Positions 11,171 through 22,400 of a stretch of DNA of 64,000 nt are shown here, piece by piece; the stretch's first letter is position 1, and the number at the start of each line of letters is the position of its first letter. A program made the position numbers and the translations under genes. Source of the stretch: Rapana venosa (Eukaryota > Mollusca > Gastropoda > Neogastropoda > Muricidae); contig CM054141.1 in assembly GCA_028751875.1 (NCBI GenBank), positions 73,304,001-73,368,000 on the forward strand, read 5' to 3'. The notes under the pieces are model-generated. The model was not told the DNA's origin and made no database searches. It saw only the letters and a program-made list of their open reading frames with translations.

Positions 11171-11324
11171 CGTGGATTGCTTGGCGGCGCCCATCTCCTC
11201 TCCAAGCTGCTATTTGCTATTTGCCATAACTGGGGATTTTTGGGTCGGGTTATCTCCCCACTGAGACAGGTAGTACGTAGCATCAGCCAGTAAAAATAAC
11301 TACAGAGCATATTGTATTCTATTG

Positions 11325-11706
11325 CATTGTATACCGTTTTAAGTCACGGCAGATTTATCTGTATGACATTCGGGCTGCTCTCTCAGGGGAGACCGCGTCG
11401 CCACAAGAAGAGCGCCACCTATTTTTTCTTTTCCTGTCGGTAACTGTATTTGTTTCCGTATCAGAGTGACTTTTTTCTACAGAACTTTGCCAGGGGTGCC
11501 GTGGGTTCTTCTTCGTGCGCTAAACGCATGTTGCACATGGGACTTCGGTTTACTGTCTCATCCAAAAGACTAACAGCGGGACCACTACTCACGGTCTAGT
11601 GGGTGAGGGAACAGGTTCTGGCCCAAACAGGGATCGAACCCCCACACCCTTCCAACCCGGACTTTTCGCTTTCTAGCCCAGTGCCTTACCCCTGGCCCAG
11701 CGGTGC
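11325..11706 (-). mobile_element. SINE-B copy 1 (tRNA-derived head)
   Basis: Read on the minus strand from 11706, the head has an A-box-like GGGCCAGGGGTAAGGC and a B-box-like GGGTTCGATCCCT. The central domain follows (plus strand near 11530-11572: CACATGGGACTTCGGTTTAC and CTCATCCAAAAGACT), and the element ends at GTATACCGTTTTAAGTCACG. Two further copies with the same architecture lie at 36958-37354 and 55194-55610. Confidence 0.85.
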
Positions 11707-12186
11707 AGGGTGCGGTCATCTGCACCGTGGTCAGAAAAGCCAGCAGCGCTGGCCCTGCTGGTGGCCAGAGGCTGGACAGAGCTCGAACTGCGGAGTCCGC
11801 GGCACACTGTTTCTGTTCTACAACTGGTCATCGCTTGGGTAGCTGCATGACAACCCCCCTTCCTCCCTCCATCACCCCCCCCCACCCCCGCCCTTCCTAA
11901 TTCCCTGGAGTTCTTGGCTGTCATGGAGGAGATCTTTATTTGCTTTGGTAAGAAGTAGCAACAAACTGAATACACTGGCCAGCACATCAGCCCGTTCCTT
12001 CGTGATGAAAACAATGGACTATGGCAGGATGAACAGACCTGACAAAACCCAAACCTAGTGAAAGGAAATTAAATCATTAACAACTATCACGCTTTAATGA
12101 ACGGCTTATATCCGATATAAAGTTATTCTTTTTTTAAGGGTTCTCTTTGAATGTATACAACATGATTATTGTTTCTTCGACTTGAA

Positions 12187-12293
12187 TGGAGAGAGAGACA
12201 GACAGACAGAGAGAGAGAGACAGAGAGAGAGACAGAGAGAGAGAGAGACAGACAGAGAGAAGACAGAGAGAGAGAGACAGAGACAGAGACAGA
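12187..12293. repeat. (GA)n/(GACA)n microsatellite
   Basis: Mixed GA and GACA run that passes without a break into the CAATGA repeats of a SINE-A tail. Confidence 0.92.
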
Positions 12294-12385
12294 CAATGAC
12301 AATGACAATGACAAATTCTTTTATTTCGAGGATAATGAATAAGTACTCATGTGCTTTTTTACATCCAGTCCCCGCCCGTAGGGAT
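12294..12385 (-). mobile_element. SINE-A tail fragment
   Basis: CAATGA repeats, then ATTCTTTTATTTCGAGGATA, AAGTACTCATGTGC and CATCCAGTCCCCG on the plus strand. The rest of the element is missing. Confidence 0.82.
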
Positions 12386-12734
12386 ACATCTTAATAATAA
12401 CCCAACACTTATACACTCTCACAGTAGAAACAACGGGAACTGACCCTTTTCAAACACAGCCCCCCCCCCCCCAACAAAAAAACAAAAACCAAACAAACAC
12501 CCCCCCAAAAAAACAACAACCATGGAGAGACAGAGAGAACTCACACACGTACACCATGGTTCCTTTTTTGAATTCTGACAGTCCCGATGTGACCACGACA
12601 TCCCTTCCCCTTCCAATCCGCCACCATTAGAACTACTCCTCCCCCCACCCACCCCCACCCATAATTATAAACTGCCCGGACAGGGAGGGGAAATGGAACT
12701 ATAACCCCCCCCCCCCCCACCCCCAATACAACAC

Positions 12735-12895
12735 ACACACACACACATCCTGCTGGAACAGGGAGGGACAATGGAACTATAATCACACACCACACAACAC
12801 ACTCTCACATACACACATACACACTCACACACACACACTCACACACACACACACACACTCTCACATACACACATACACACTCACACGCACACACT

Positions 12896-12933
<38 letters not shown>

Positions 12934-12940
12934 ATACACA

Positions 12941-12985
<45 letters not shown>

Positions 12986-12992
12986 ATACACA

Positions 12993-13033
<41 letters not shown>

Positions 13034-13082
13034 ACATCACACACACACACACACACACACTCACACACACACTCACACACAT

Positions 13083-13113
<31 letters not shown>

Positions 13114-13173
13114 CTCACACACACACACTCACACACATACACACACACACTCACACACACACACACACTCACA

Positions 13174-13256
<83 letters not shown>
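12735..13256. repeat. Complex (CA)n tract
   Basis: About 520 bp of CA repeat with regular TCACA and TACA interruptions. Minus-strand CVCVCV frames are artefacts. Confidence 0.97.
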
Positions 13257-13257
<1 letters not shown>

Positions 13258-13829
13258 GCAGGGATGGAGAGGACAACAATGGAAGCAGGCAGCTCTGCAG
13301 GCCAAAGCCTCTTATCAGTGGTGCTTTGTTGTCCGGGGTGAGGAACTCCCTGGGGTGCTCTATGATGGTGTATCATGGCCGACAATCAATCAATCACCGC
13401 CACTTCGTTCATCCTGATGAATGACGTCATTCGTCACTGTGCTGATGGCGGCTGGCTGGACAGAAGCTGCTGGGGAGAGAGGAGAGAGAGAGAGAGAGGG
13501 GGGGGGGGGGGGGGGGGGAGGAAAAAGGAGTGTGGGGGAGGTGTCAACATGAACATATCATCTGATTATCTGAAAATAATGCCTGATTAACTGGCACATA
13601 CTGAATTATGCTTGAGTCAGATGAAGAACACTGGGTTTCAATGCTAACGAAAGATGGTTCCAAATTGACATTTACAGAGGTACTATGCCTATTATGTTGT
13701 CATAATGTTGATATTAAAATTGATTTGTTTTCAATGTCAAGAATATGAAATTATGCGTAATAAACATAACTTTCTGACTTTTCAAACAGCAGAAAGTCAA
13801 GAAATTGTTTTGATTCTGACGTCTGAAAA

Positions 13830-14124
13830 TAAGCATGTCATTAAATCTGTGGCTAACATTATCCAGAAGCACAGAAAATAAACATGTCATTAATCTCTGG
13901 CTAACACTATCCAGAAGCACAGAAAATAAACATGTCATTAATCTCTGGCTAACACTATCCAGAAGCACAGAAAATAAACATGTCATTAATCTGTGGCTAG
14001 CATTATCCAGAAGCACAGAAAATAAACATGTCATTAATCTCTGGCTAACATTATCCAGAAGCACAGAAAATAAACATGTCATTAATCTGTGGCTAACATT
14101 ATCCAGAAGCACAGAAAATAAGAC
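13830..14124. repeat. 48-bp minisatellite, 6 copies
   Basis: Unit: ACATGTCATTAATCTCTGGC then TAACACTATCCAGAAGCACA and GAAAATAA. Units differ by one to three substitutions (CTCTGG/CTGTGG, ACACT/ACATT). Because 48 is a multiple of three, both strands stay open and give repetitive artefact peptides. Confidence 0.97.
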
Positions 14125-15687
14125 AAGCCAAGTCAGCTCAGATTCTATCAGTATGTGAACAAGTCGATATAAAAAAAAAAGGATTTCGAGTAAGACGTTT
14201 TAAAATGATTGATATTTATTATATGAAAATTTGAATGGACGGTCAATTCTGAACCTGTAATTGAACTTCAGGTTGATTTCCATTTGGGGGTGGTGGGGAT
14301 ATATTTGCTATGTATATGGATTAGCGCCAATATTATGATGTTTTGTTTTTCATAAAATTTAATTGTCCAGATCACGTAGTATTTGCTGACTTCGCAAAAT
14401 GCATTTTGTCACCACCCTTATCAAAAGCTCAAGCTGGGCAATGATAATTATTGTTAAAGCATTCAAGCACCCCCCCCCCCCCCTCTCTCCCTCACTCATA
14501 GAAGAGAAGTAATAAAAGAAAGAGAAGAGATAGTCGAGGAAGGTGTTGAGAGGTGTTTTATCAGGGGGATCGTTTCCTCTCTCCGCAGGTCACAACAAAC
14601 ATCATCCTTGCTGTCTAGTCTCTCTGACTCCACCCTGTTAGTTCTGGCTGCCCCTCTGTGCACCGTCTGTTTATCTGTACCAGCTGGGCAGGCTCCTGGC
14701 ATGGTGTGGAATCCCTGTAGCCAGCCAGCACGGAGAGAGACAGGCACTGCTGTAGACACGCTGTTTCCAGCCTGCTACACCACACTTAGCTGCTAACACA
14801 GGCACAAACATGAACAGGGGGCAGTAGAACTGCACGTGCCTTCATTGCTAGAAGAGGGCTACCACTTACTAGAACGAACATCATGGACAAAGGCCACAGA
14901 AACTTATCTGCTAAAAGAAAGACATTCAAGCCAGATGTGCTGCTAATACTGATAATCAAAGAGTCAGAAACCACTCTAAGACATGGACACATATTTTCAC
15001 AGCAAGAAGAGTTACCAGCTTCTTTTACAGGATAACAGTGAACGCATTAATAACGGAAATCAGTAAAAAATACGAAATGTCCGTGTGATGAGAATATTCC
15101 TAATACTCACAGGATGTTTAAATGCCAGAGTATAGAAGCTTTTTGCCACAGTGGGGCATACATGGCTATGGCAAGACCGCCGGATACATTTCTTCAATGG
15201 CGGCACTGTTATTTGCTGAATCATTCTGATTGGTCAACGGACACTGCCATCTTTGACACTAACTGTTCTTAATGAGAGTGGCCTAGTTAATGGAAACTCT
15301 GGCAAAATTGACAGTGCAATTAATGGCAATAAGGCCCGGGACTGATAGGAACGACCTGCTGTTAATTGTGAGCAGAAAGGAAATATGCGTGAGAAAGCAT
15401 ACAGACATTCACGTAAAAGCATTCACAGAACCTGCATGGGCAGGATGGATGTGGACAGGCCACAACCAGCTTTTCACAAACTGCTCTGGCATAGCCTATT
15501 ACAATCTGATAGCTGATATGAAGAGAAAAGTTACGAATGAAATTTTTTGTGTAAAGATACTTTTAAAATTTCTCATCTTTTGAGTTTTCTATTTTAGATG
15601 CTGATTTTCATTGTTTACAGAAATCTCTAAGCCATCGGAGCTGATTTCCTTCAGAGAAACACTTATCATAATAAAATAAATTAATAT
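14125..15687. other. Unique sequence, 1.5 kb
   Basis: AT-rich, single-copy sequence with a short poly-C at 14470-14482. I find no exon, retroelement motif or repeat that I can support. Confidence 0.5.
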
Positions 15688-15928
15688 AATGGGCAGAAGT
15701 GGAACTACAGACAACAATGATCAAAATTAGAGAGATAATGGAAAAAGAGGAATTGAAGAATTATAATCAAAATAAGAGAAATACTGAGAGGTATTGAAGA
15801 ATTTTAATTAATAAGAGAAATAATAGGAGAAGCTGAACTGAAGAAAAAAGGATCAAACTAAGTGATGTAATGGGAGAAGTGGAACTGAAGAAAACTGATC
15901 AAATTAAGAGAAAGAATGGGAGAAGCGA
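15688..15928. repeat. Degenerate 48-50-bp tandem repeat, about 5 copies
   Basis: Units share AATGGGAGAAGTGGAACTGA, GATCAAA and TAAGAGAAA, with many substitutions and indels. This is an old array next to the younger 18-bp array. Confidence 0.65.
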
Positions 15929-15977
15929 GCATTTGCTCTTCTTCAGAAGAGCTAGTTTACTGATGGTAGTCAGCATC

Positions 15978-16650
15978 AACAGGTCACAAAGTAACAACAG
16001 ATCACAGTGTAACAACAGATCACAATGTAACAACAGGTCACAGTGTAACAGGTCAGCATCAACAGATCACAGTGTAACAACAGGTCACATGTAAACAACA
16101 GAACGTGAACAACAGATCACAGTGTACAAAGAGTAATGTAACAAGAGGTACAGTGTAACAAAAAGATACAGTGTTTACAAGATTTTGTAAATAATAAGTG
16201 AACAACAGGTCACAGTTAAAAAAAAGGTACAACTAATACAGTGTAACAACAGGTCACAGTGAACAACATGTAAAACAGGTAAGTGTAAAACAGGTCTCAT
16301 CACAGTGTAACTCACGTGTAACAACAGTATCAAAGTGAAACAACAGTCACAGTGTAACAACAGATCACAGTGTAACAACAGATCACAGTGTAACAGGTCA
16401 CAATCAACAGATCACAGTGTAACAACAGGTCACAGTGTAACAACAGGTCACAGTGTAACAACAGATCACAGTGTAACAACAGGTCACAGTGTAACAACAG
16501 GTCACAGTGTAACAACAGATCACAGTGTAACAACAGGTCACAGTGTAACAACAGATCACTGTGTAACAACAGATCACAGTGTAACAACAGGTCACAGTGT
16601 AACAACAGATCACAGTGTATACCAACATGTCACAGTGTAACAACAAATCA
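15978..16650. repeat. 18-bp satellite
   Basis: Unit ACAACAGGTCACAGTGTA with GGTCAC/GATCAC variants. The left part (16080-16340) is degenerate; 16335-16640 is almost perfect. At 16640-16660 it passes into the next satellite. Confidence 0.95.
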
Positions 16651-17432
16651 CACTGTACTACCTCACACTATACTACCACACACTGTACTGTACCTCACAC
16701 CGTACTTCCTCACACTGTACTACCTCACACCGTACTACCTCACTTTGTACTACCTCACACTGTACTTCCTCACACTGTACTTCCTCACACTGTACTACCT
16801 CACACTGTACTGTACCTCACACTGTACTACCTCACACTGTACTACCTCACAATGTACTACCTCACACTGTACTGTATCTCACACTGCACTGTACCTCACA
16901 CTGTACTGTACCTCACACTGTAGTGTACCTCACACTGTACTACCTCACACTGTACTGTATCTCACACTGTACTACCTCACACTGTACTGTATCTCACACT
17001 GTACTATACCTCCACACTGTACTGTATCTCACACTGTACTACCTCACACTGTACTACCTCACACTGTACTACCTCACACTGTACTATACCTCCACACTGT
17101 ACTATACCTCCACACTGTAGTGTACCTCACACTGTACTACCTCACACTGTACTACCTCACACTGTACTGTATCTCACACTGTACTGTATCTCACACTGTA
17201 CTGTACCTCACAAAGTACTGTACCTCACACTGTACTGTACCTCACACTGTACTGTACCTCACACTGTACTGTACCTCACAAAGTACTGTACCTCACACTG
17301 TACTGTACCTCACACTGTACTGTACCTCACACTGTACTACCTCTACACTGTACTACCTCACACTGCACTACCTCACACTGCACTACCTCACACTGTACTA
17401 CTTCACACTGCACTACCTCCCACTAGACTACC
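16651..17432. repeat. 15/17-bp satellite
   Basis: Units CCTCACACTGTACTA (15 bp) and CCTCACACTGTACTGTA (17 bp) are intermixed. The TCACACTGTA block resembles TCACAGTGTA of the adjacent 18-bp array. The long plus-strand frame through it is an artefact. Confidence 0.95.
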
Positions 17433-17710
17433 ACAGGCACCGGGCCACTGGGCTGCTGATTGCCCGGCAGCGGGGTAACACAGGGCGCTGGTACAGCCTT
17501 GCCTGGGGCGAAGTGTTGGATGCCACCCACACAATCAGCCACAACTGGCAGATGTGGTTCTTTCGTGACAGAGGGAAAGAGTCGTCCAATGTGGCCAAGT
17601 CGTCCTGGCTGAAGCGTCCACACACGCTATTGGATTGGATTGTGGACAGCTTCAAGGCAGGGGGTCGGCCTGGCTGTTATATTAGACTAGCTGTGGTAGC
17701 AGTCCTCTGA
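17433..17710. other. Unexplained open segment
   Basis: About 280 bp of balanced composition, open on the plus strand (contains RWYSLAWGEVLDATHTIS and WLKRPHTLLDWIVDSF) and on the minus strand (contains DDLATLDDSFPLSRKNH). It directly follows the satellite at a CCACAG acceptor-like site. I do not recognise a family, and no donor site is evident at its right edge. It may be an exon, a transposon piece or chance. Confidence 0.25.
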
Positions 17711-17930
17711 CCAGAACTCAGCCACTGCCACAAGGACCTGGTCCCCGGCCATGCTCTATCAGCAGGGAGGTTCTCCGCCACTGTGCTCTCCGCCTGTCAC
17801 CTCTCCCCCCACCTCCCCCTTGCCATTAGCGAAGAAAAGCTGAGGGATGGAGATGGTGGAGGAGGAGAAGGACAATGGATGGGAGAGATTAGTATGGTGA
17901 GGGGTATGTTGTCCTCTATCTGTTCACAGG

Positions 17931-18205
17931 ATGAACAGAGCGTTGCATCAACAGGAACATCACAGATTGATGCAGCCATGCTCTGAGTGTTGCATCAACA
18001 GGAACATCACAGATTGATGCAGCCATGCTCTGAGCGTTGTACCAACAGGAACATCACAGATTGATGCAGCCATGCTCTGAGTGTTGCATCAACAGGAACA
18101 TCACAGATTGATGCAGCCATGCTCTGAGTGTTGCATCGACAGTAACATCACAGGTTGATGCAGTCATGATATGTGTTGCATCAACAGGAAATCATATATT
18201 GGTGT
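17931..18205. repeat. 47-bp minisatellite, left part
   Basis: Unit TGAGTGTTGCATCAACAGGA, ACATCACAGATTGATGCAGC, CATGCTC. There are about five copies, the last one degraded near 18180-18205. The array resumes at 18550. Confidence 0.93.
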
Positions 18206-18552
18206 ATGATGTGGGTGTGCGTGTGCGTGTTCGCACACACACGTACGTGCGTGTGTACGTGCTGCGTATATGCGTGCGTAAAAATAAGTTTTTATGTCTT
18301 CTAGTCAATGGGTTTAAAATTGTGTTCACAATTGATGTGTGTGCGTGCGTGCGGGTGTTTGCGTGTGTGTGCGCATGCGCGCGTGTGTGTTGGTGTGTGT
18401 GTGTGTGTGTGTTTGTGACATTTTATTTGAAAACCAATATGAAATATAGCTTTTGTGTCTTTGATATATTTGATGTGTATCAATCTGCCTGTCAGTATTG
18501 TAATTGCCCTTCATGGGATGATTAAAGTGTTTTTGACTTTGACTTTGACTTG
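18206..18552 (+). mobile_element. Retroelement 3' end with (TTGACT)n tail, copy 1
   Basis: The conserved part (18430-18552) contains AAACCAATATGAAATATAGC, GCCTGTCAGTATTGTAATTG, CCCTTCATGGGATGATTAAA and a TTTGACT tail. A second copy lies at 26578-26697. The left part is TG-rich simple sequence. It splits the 47-bp minisatellite, so it is an insertion. Too little is left to say whether this is a LINE 3' UTR or a SINE. Confidence 0.7.
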
Positions 18553-18682
18553 ACATCACAGATTGATGCAGTCATGCTCTGAGTGTTGCATCAACAGGAA
18601 CATCACAGATTGATGCAGTCATGCTCTGGGCGTTGCATCAACAGGAACATCACAGGTTGATGCAGTCATGCTCTGCTGATCA
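18550..18682. repeat. 47-bp minisatellite, right part
   Basis: The array continues after the insertion with ACATCACAGATTGATGCAGT units (about three copies) and ends near 18682. Confidence 0.92.
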
Positions 18683-19384
18683 TCCCCCAGTCAGCAGGGA
18701 AGTGGTGATGGTTTTCCCTCTGCACACATGGCCCCAGACAGGTGTTTGTAGAGATGTTGTCCATGAGGACGGGGCTGTGTTTTGTTTTGGTTTTTGTTGC
18801 CGCCTGCACAGAGGACAATAGATAGATCTGTCAGTGAAGATGGGGCCGTTGTTTGGTCCGCCTGCACACATGGCGACTGACCGTTTTTTTCAATGATGGT
18901 GGGCCTGTGACTGGGGCCGTCACACTGGGGCCGTCTGGCGCCTGTGTCCCCCCTCCTTACTGGAGGATGGTCACTGGAGGATGCGGACGGAATTAAAAGG
19001 GCCCAACACAACACTCGATTTTATTGCCTCCGAAAAAGCTGAGTGTTTTTAGTTCCAGCTCTTTCTCTCTGTTTCGTCTCCATTTCACAATGTTGGAATT
19101 GACCATTCCTTGATTGTAGCGCAAGAACCCAGCTCACAACAGGAATGAGGTCAGGTGATGGCGCAGTTATGGACCCTCCTTGTCTAAACACGAGGATGGG
19201 CTCATTCTGTAGAATGATGAATGTCATCACTTCATTTCAGAGAGTGTCATCATTGTTTGCCGTGTAGTTGTCTGATCTATGCCCATCACAAACTAGCTTG
19301 ATATCATCCAATGATAAAGGATGCAATAATGTAGTATTTCAGTATAATCATTAAGAAATTTGTTCTTAGATAGATGGCTTGATG
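18683..19384. other. Mostly unique sequence
   Basis: Contains a loose imperfect duplication (GGACGGGGCTGTG near 18768 and GATGGGGCCGTTGT near 18839, each followed by CCGCCTGCACA). No gene is recognised. Confidence 0.5.
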
Positions 19385-19458
19385 AAAAAAAGCAAATGCA
19401 TTGCTTATTCAATGTACCATCTGGAAATAAAATTTGGACTTTGACTTTGACTTTGACC
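19385..19458 (+). mobile_element. Short retroelement end with (TTTGAC)n tail
   Basis: Contains GCATTGCTTATTCAATGTAC, CATCTGGAAATAAA and a TTTGAC tail. The inverse is present at 30654-30722, and a worn copy is near 58729-58790. Confidence 0.7.
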
Positions 19459-19818
19459 AAGCAGAGAGAGAGGGAGAGAGATTCGGATTCGGATGTTTAT
19501 TCATTAGGCTAGGGAGAGAGAGTGAGAGAGAGAGCTTTGATAAGATCTTGGATAGAAGCCAGGTGACAACCAAGCTGGTACCAGATTCAAGACCTAGCAT
19601 TGCTTCACGTACCTCCACATGAGGAGTTAGGACACCTCCCCCTCCCCCTCCCCAACACACACCTACCTATGGTGAAAAGTGTGTCGCCGCAATGCAACGC
19701 CACTGATGTTCCCCGGCCTGCCTGCTGGTCTCTCTGCCTTGGAAAGGGGATTTAAAAGACGCAATCATCTGCATGGTACAAGCCCTCAGCTCCTGGTGCC
19801 CTAGTCCTGACACTGACA

Positions 19819-20031
19819 GCCGAGGTCCCCTGTACAAAGGAATGCAGAACATCTTGCACACACCAGGACCATTTTCACATTTTGGAAGAGTAGGCTATCT
19901 GTAACGATGGAAACAGAGGACAACATTGACAAAACCGCATGCACAAGGAAACTGGATGTAACACACACCCCCCCCCCCCCCCCACCTCCCCACATGATTG
20001 CTTAATACATTATCCTCGAAATAAAAGAACT
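19819..20031 (+). mobile_element. SINE-A copy, diverged
   Basis: Contains CCGAGGTCCC, GCAGAACATCTTGCACACAC, AAGAGTAGGCTATCT, CAAAACCGCATGCACA, CTGGATGTAA and ATTATCCTCGAAATAAAAGA, in that order. A poly-C run at about 19967-19983 interrupts it. Confidence 0.78.
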
Positions 20032-20034
20032 AAA

Positions 20035-20554
20035 TAAATGAAGAGGTAAATAATCAAAACAAACTATATAACAAACAAACAAACAGACAGAAAAAGGCAT
20101 GTCTCACCCACCATGTCCATTTCTTCTTCTCTGACAAACAGGCAGGCATCTGGGGCATCACAGGAGGGCGGAAGGGAATGGTTGGGGGGGGGGGGTATAT
20201 AAAGGGAAAGAACAATGTGGCCTAAAACAAGATTCCTTATCAGTGACCTCCCATTTCAGGGGGGGGGGGGGGGGAGTGATCACCCTGCAGCTCATCGCAC
20301 CGCCTTCCTCTATGGCCAGCGTCCTCAGTCCCCTCTAGCAGCTCCCCGGTGCATCGTGCTCGTCTTTCCTCAGCCCCTGTCCGGCAAAAAGAGATTCTTT
20401 TTGCAATGCTGGGGTTCTACTGCAATTTGATATACAAACAAACAAAAACAAACTGACAAACAAACGAACAAACAAACATACAACACGGCATCAAAGATCC
20501 TCCTTCAATTCTAAACGTTTGCAGGCAATTTCAGATAGGTTTGTTGTTTCTTTT
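20035..20554. other. Unique sequence with poly-G runs
   Basis: Two poly-G runs (near 20185 and 20260) and an AAACAAAC-rich stretch (20435-20480). No gene recognised. Confidence 0.5.
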
Positions 20555-21000
20555 CGTTGTTGCTGCTTTTCTTTCTTTGTTGTTGCTGCTTTTCTTTGCT
20601 TGTTGTTGCTGCCTTTCTTTGCTTGTTGTTGCTGCTTTTCTTTGCTTGTTGTTGCTGCCTTTCTTTGCTTGTTGTTGCTGCTTTTCTTTCTTGTTGTTGC
20701 TGCTTTTCTTTGCTTGTTGTTGCTGCTTTTCTTTCTTTGTTGTTGCTGCCTTTCTTTGCTTGTTGTTGCTGCTTTTCTTTGCTTGTTGTTGCTGCCTTTC
20801 TTTGCTTGTTGTTGCTGCTTTTCTTTGCTTGTTGTTGCTGCTTTTTTGCTTGTTGTTGCTGCTTTTCTTTGCTTGTTTGCTGCTTTTCTTTGCTTGTTGT
20901 TGCTGCCTTTCTTTGCTTGTTGTTGCTGCCTTTCTTTGCTTGTTGTTGCTGCTTTTCTTTGCTTGTTGTTGCTGCCTTTCTTTGCTTTTCTTGGCTTGTT
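20555..21000. repeat. 23-bp minisatellite, about 19 copies
   Basis: Unit CTTGTTGTTGCTGCCTTTCT followed by TTG, with TGCTTTT/TGCCTTT variants. Since 23 is not a multiple of three, all three plus frames stay open (LLLLPFFACCCC type), and the minus frame reads KQQQQAKK. None is a gene. Confidence 0.96.
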
Positions 21001-21584
21001 GTTGTTGTTTTTGCTGGAGAGGTTACAGGTGTTCCTGTTTTCGTTCCTCTGCTGCAGTGTCCGGGTTCATCAATGGCGAGATGTTGTGCGTATGCAGCCG
21101 CTTGTTTTTTGACCCACCAATAACGATTCAACGTTCCCACGTGGGGACAGACACCCCATAATGACAGACCGCGCCTGGTCTGCCAGGAAAGTCATTGTGC
21201 GGCTGCTTCGTCAGCAGGCGAGTCCACGAACTGCTGGAACCTGAGTGTATGCTGGGTGTTTAGGGTCAGATGCTTCTGAGCGCTGACACTAAATGTGGGG
21301 GTCTCTACCATGCATAATTATAGCCTGCGTACTTGCATTACAAAGAGGAACAGGGCAGGGACACAACACGAGCGGGGAACTGTTTAGTACACTGCGGTTG
21401 TCAGCATGTCCGTTCTGCTTATCTGCCCATCTATACTGTTCTCAGTTCAGTGTTCTGGCTTCACTCCCCTTACAAAAGAATGATCTGTCCTTGCTTGCTT
21501 TCCGTATCTTTATCTTCCCTGTTTATTTCTGACTCTTTCTTTTTGTCCTTCATCTGTCCTTTTCGCTATGCATCTTCCTTTCTT
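21001..21584. other. Unique sequence, no gene seen
   Basis: Mixed-composition DNA without a recognisable exon or repeat. Confidence 0.5.
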
Positions 21585-21622
21585 TCTGTCTGTCTGTCTG
21601 TCTGTCTTTCTTTCTTTCCTTC
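21585..21622. repeat. (CTGT)n/(CTTT)n run
   Basis: Short tetranucleotide run. Confidence 0.85.
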
Positions 21623-21710
21623 CATCTTTTTTCTGTCTTCTTTTCTGTGAGCATCTGGGACCAATGGCTTCATGGGAACAGCAGCTGCTGCACAGCGCCC
21701 AGAAACCTGC

Positions 21711-21846
21711 CATAATCATAAGACCTGCCCTAATCATAGGACCTGCCCTAATCATAGGACCTGCCATAATCATAGGACCTGCCCTAATCATAAGACCTGC
21801 CATAATCATAAGACCTGCCATAATCTTAGGACCTGCCATAATCACA
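21711..21846. repeat. 18-bp minisatellite, about 7-8 copies
   Basis: Unit CATAATCATAAGACCTGC with CCTAATCATAGGACCTGC variants. Confidence 0.95.
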
Positions 21847-22400
21847 GCACAATGTCACACAAACCCAGACAGGGGTCCTGTCTTCGGCCACGTCGTTTCT
21901 CTTCCCTGTTTGCTTCTGTCTTTGTTTGCTTTCTTCCTGCCGTTCTCATTCCACAACCTCTCCATCACTCTTGTCCATTTTTTATTTTTAAAAAAGTGGC
22001 AGAGGAAGGTTGCTGTTGATGGAGAATATCAGACCTGCACTGTACCCATGCCTTTCCTTAGCGTGTTTTTCACGATCACAAACAATGGTTGTTTGTCGAA
22101 ACAAAACTATTAAGGACACCCGCTTTTTGTGACTTCAGGCATAGAAATAAGAACTTTAGGAAATAGGGGAGAAATAGAGGCCCGCATATAACTACTGTTG
22201 AAGAGTTAGACCAAATACTAAATTAAAGTGATCAGCGAGAAAGTAATTTTCTGCTTCCATGGGTGATTAGAATGAAACGCATGACCGGATGATTAAGGAT
22301 GAGTGTAGAACTACAGTGGGCAGGTCATACAGTACAGGCAGACTGCAGCCTTCATGGCTCTGAACTAGTCCTTGGTTTCCATTCTCTATGACAGGCAAAT
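21847..22400. other. Unique sequence left of the large array
   Basis: No gene, transposon or repeat recognised. Confidence 0.5.

Larger units (their letters stand above)
8092..11262 (-). mobile_element. RTE/BovB-like LINE, nearly full length, decayed
   Basis: A 3.2-kb minus-strand element with an endonuclease at the right, then a linker, RT and C-terminal part, ending at the left in a short tail of GATGAGTGATGAAGTGATGA type (8092-8120). This domain order, the about 3.2-kb length and the short simple-repeat tail fit the RTE clade; assignment to a BovB-like lineage is by motif resemblance only. Many small indels break the reading frame. Neighbouring repeats show no target-site duplication that I can define. 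Confidence 0.85.

Noticed and set aside
20511..21161. Cysteine/leucine-rich and lysine/glutamine-rich frames on both strands
   Set aside because: All derive from a 23-bp tandem repeat that is open in several frames.
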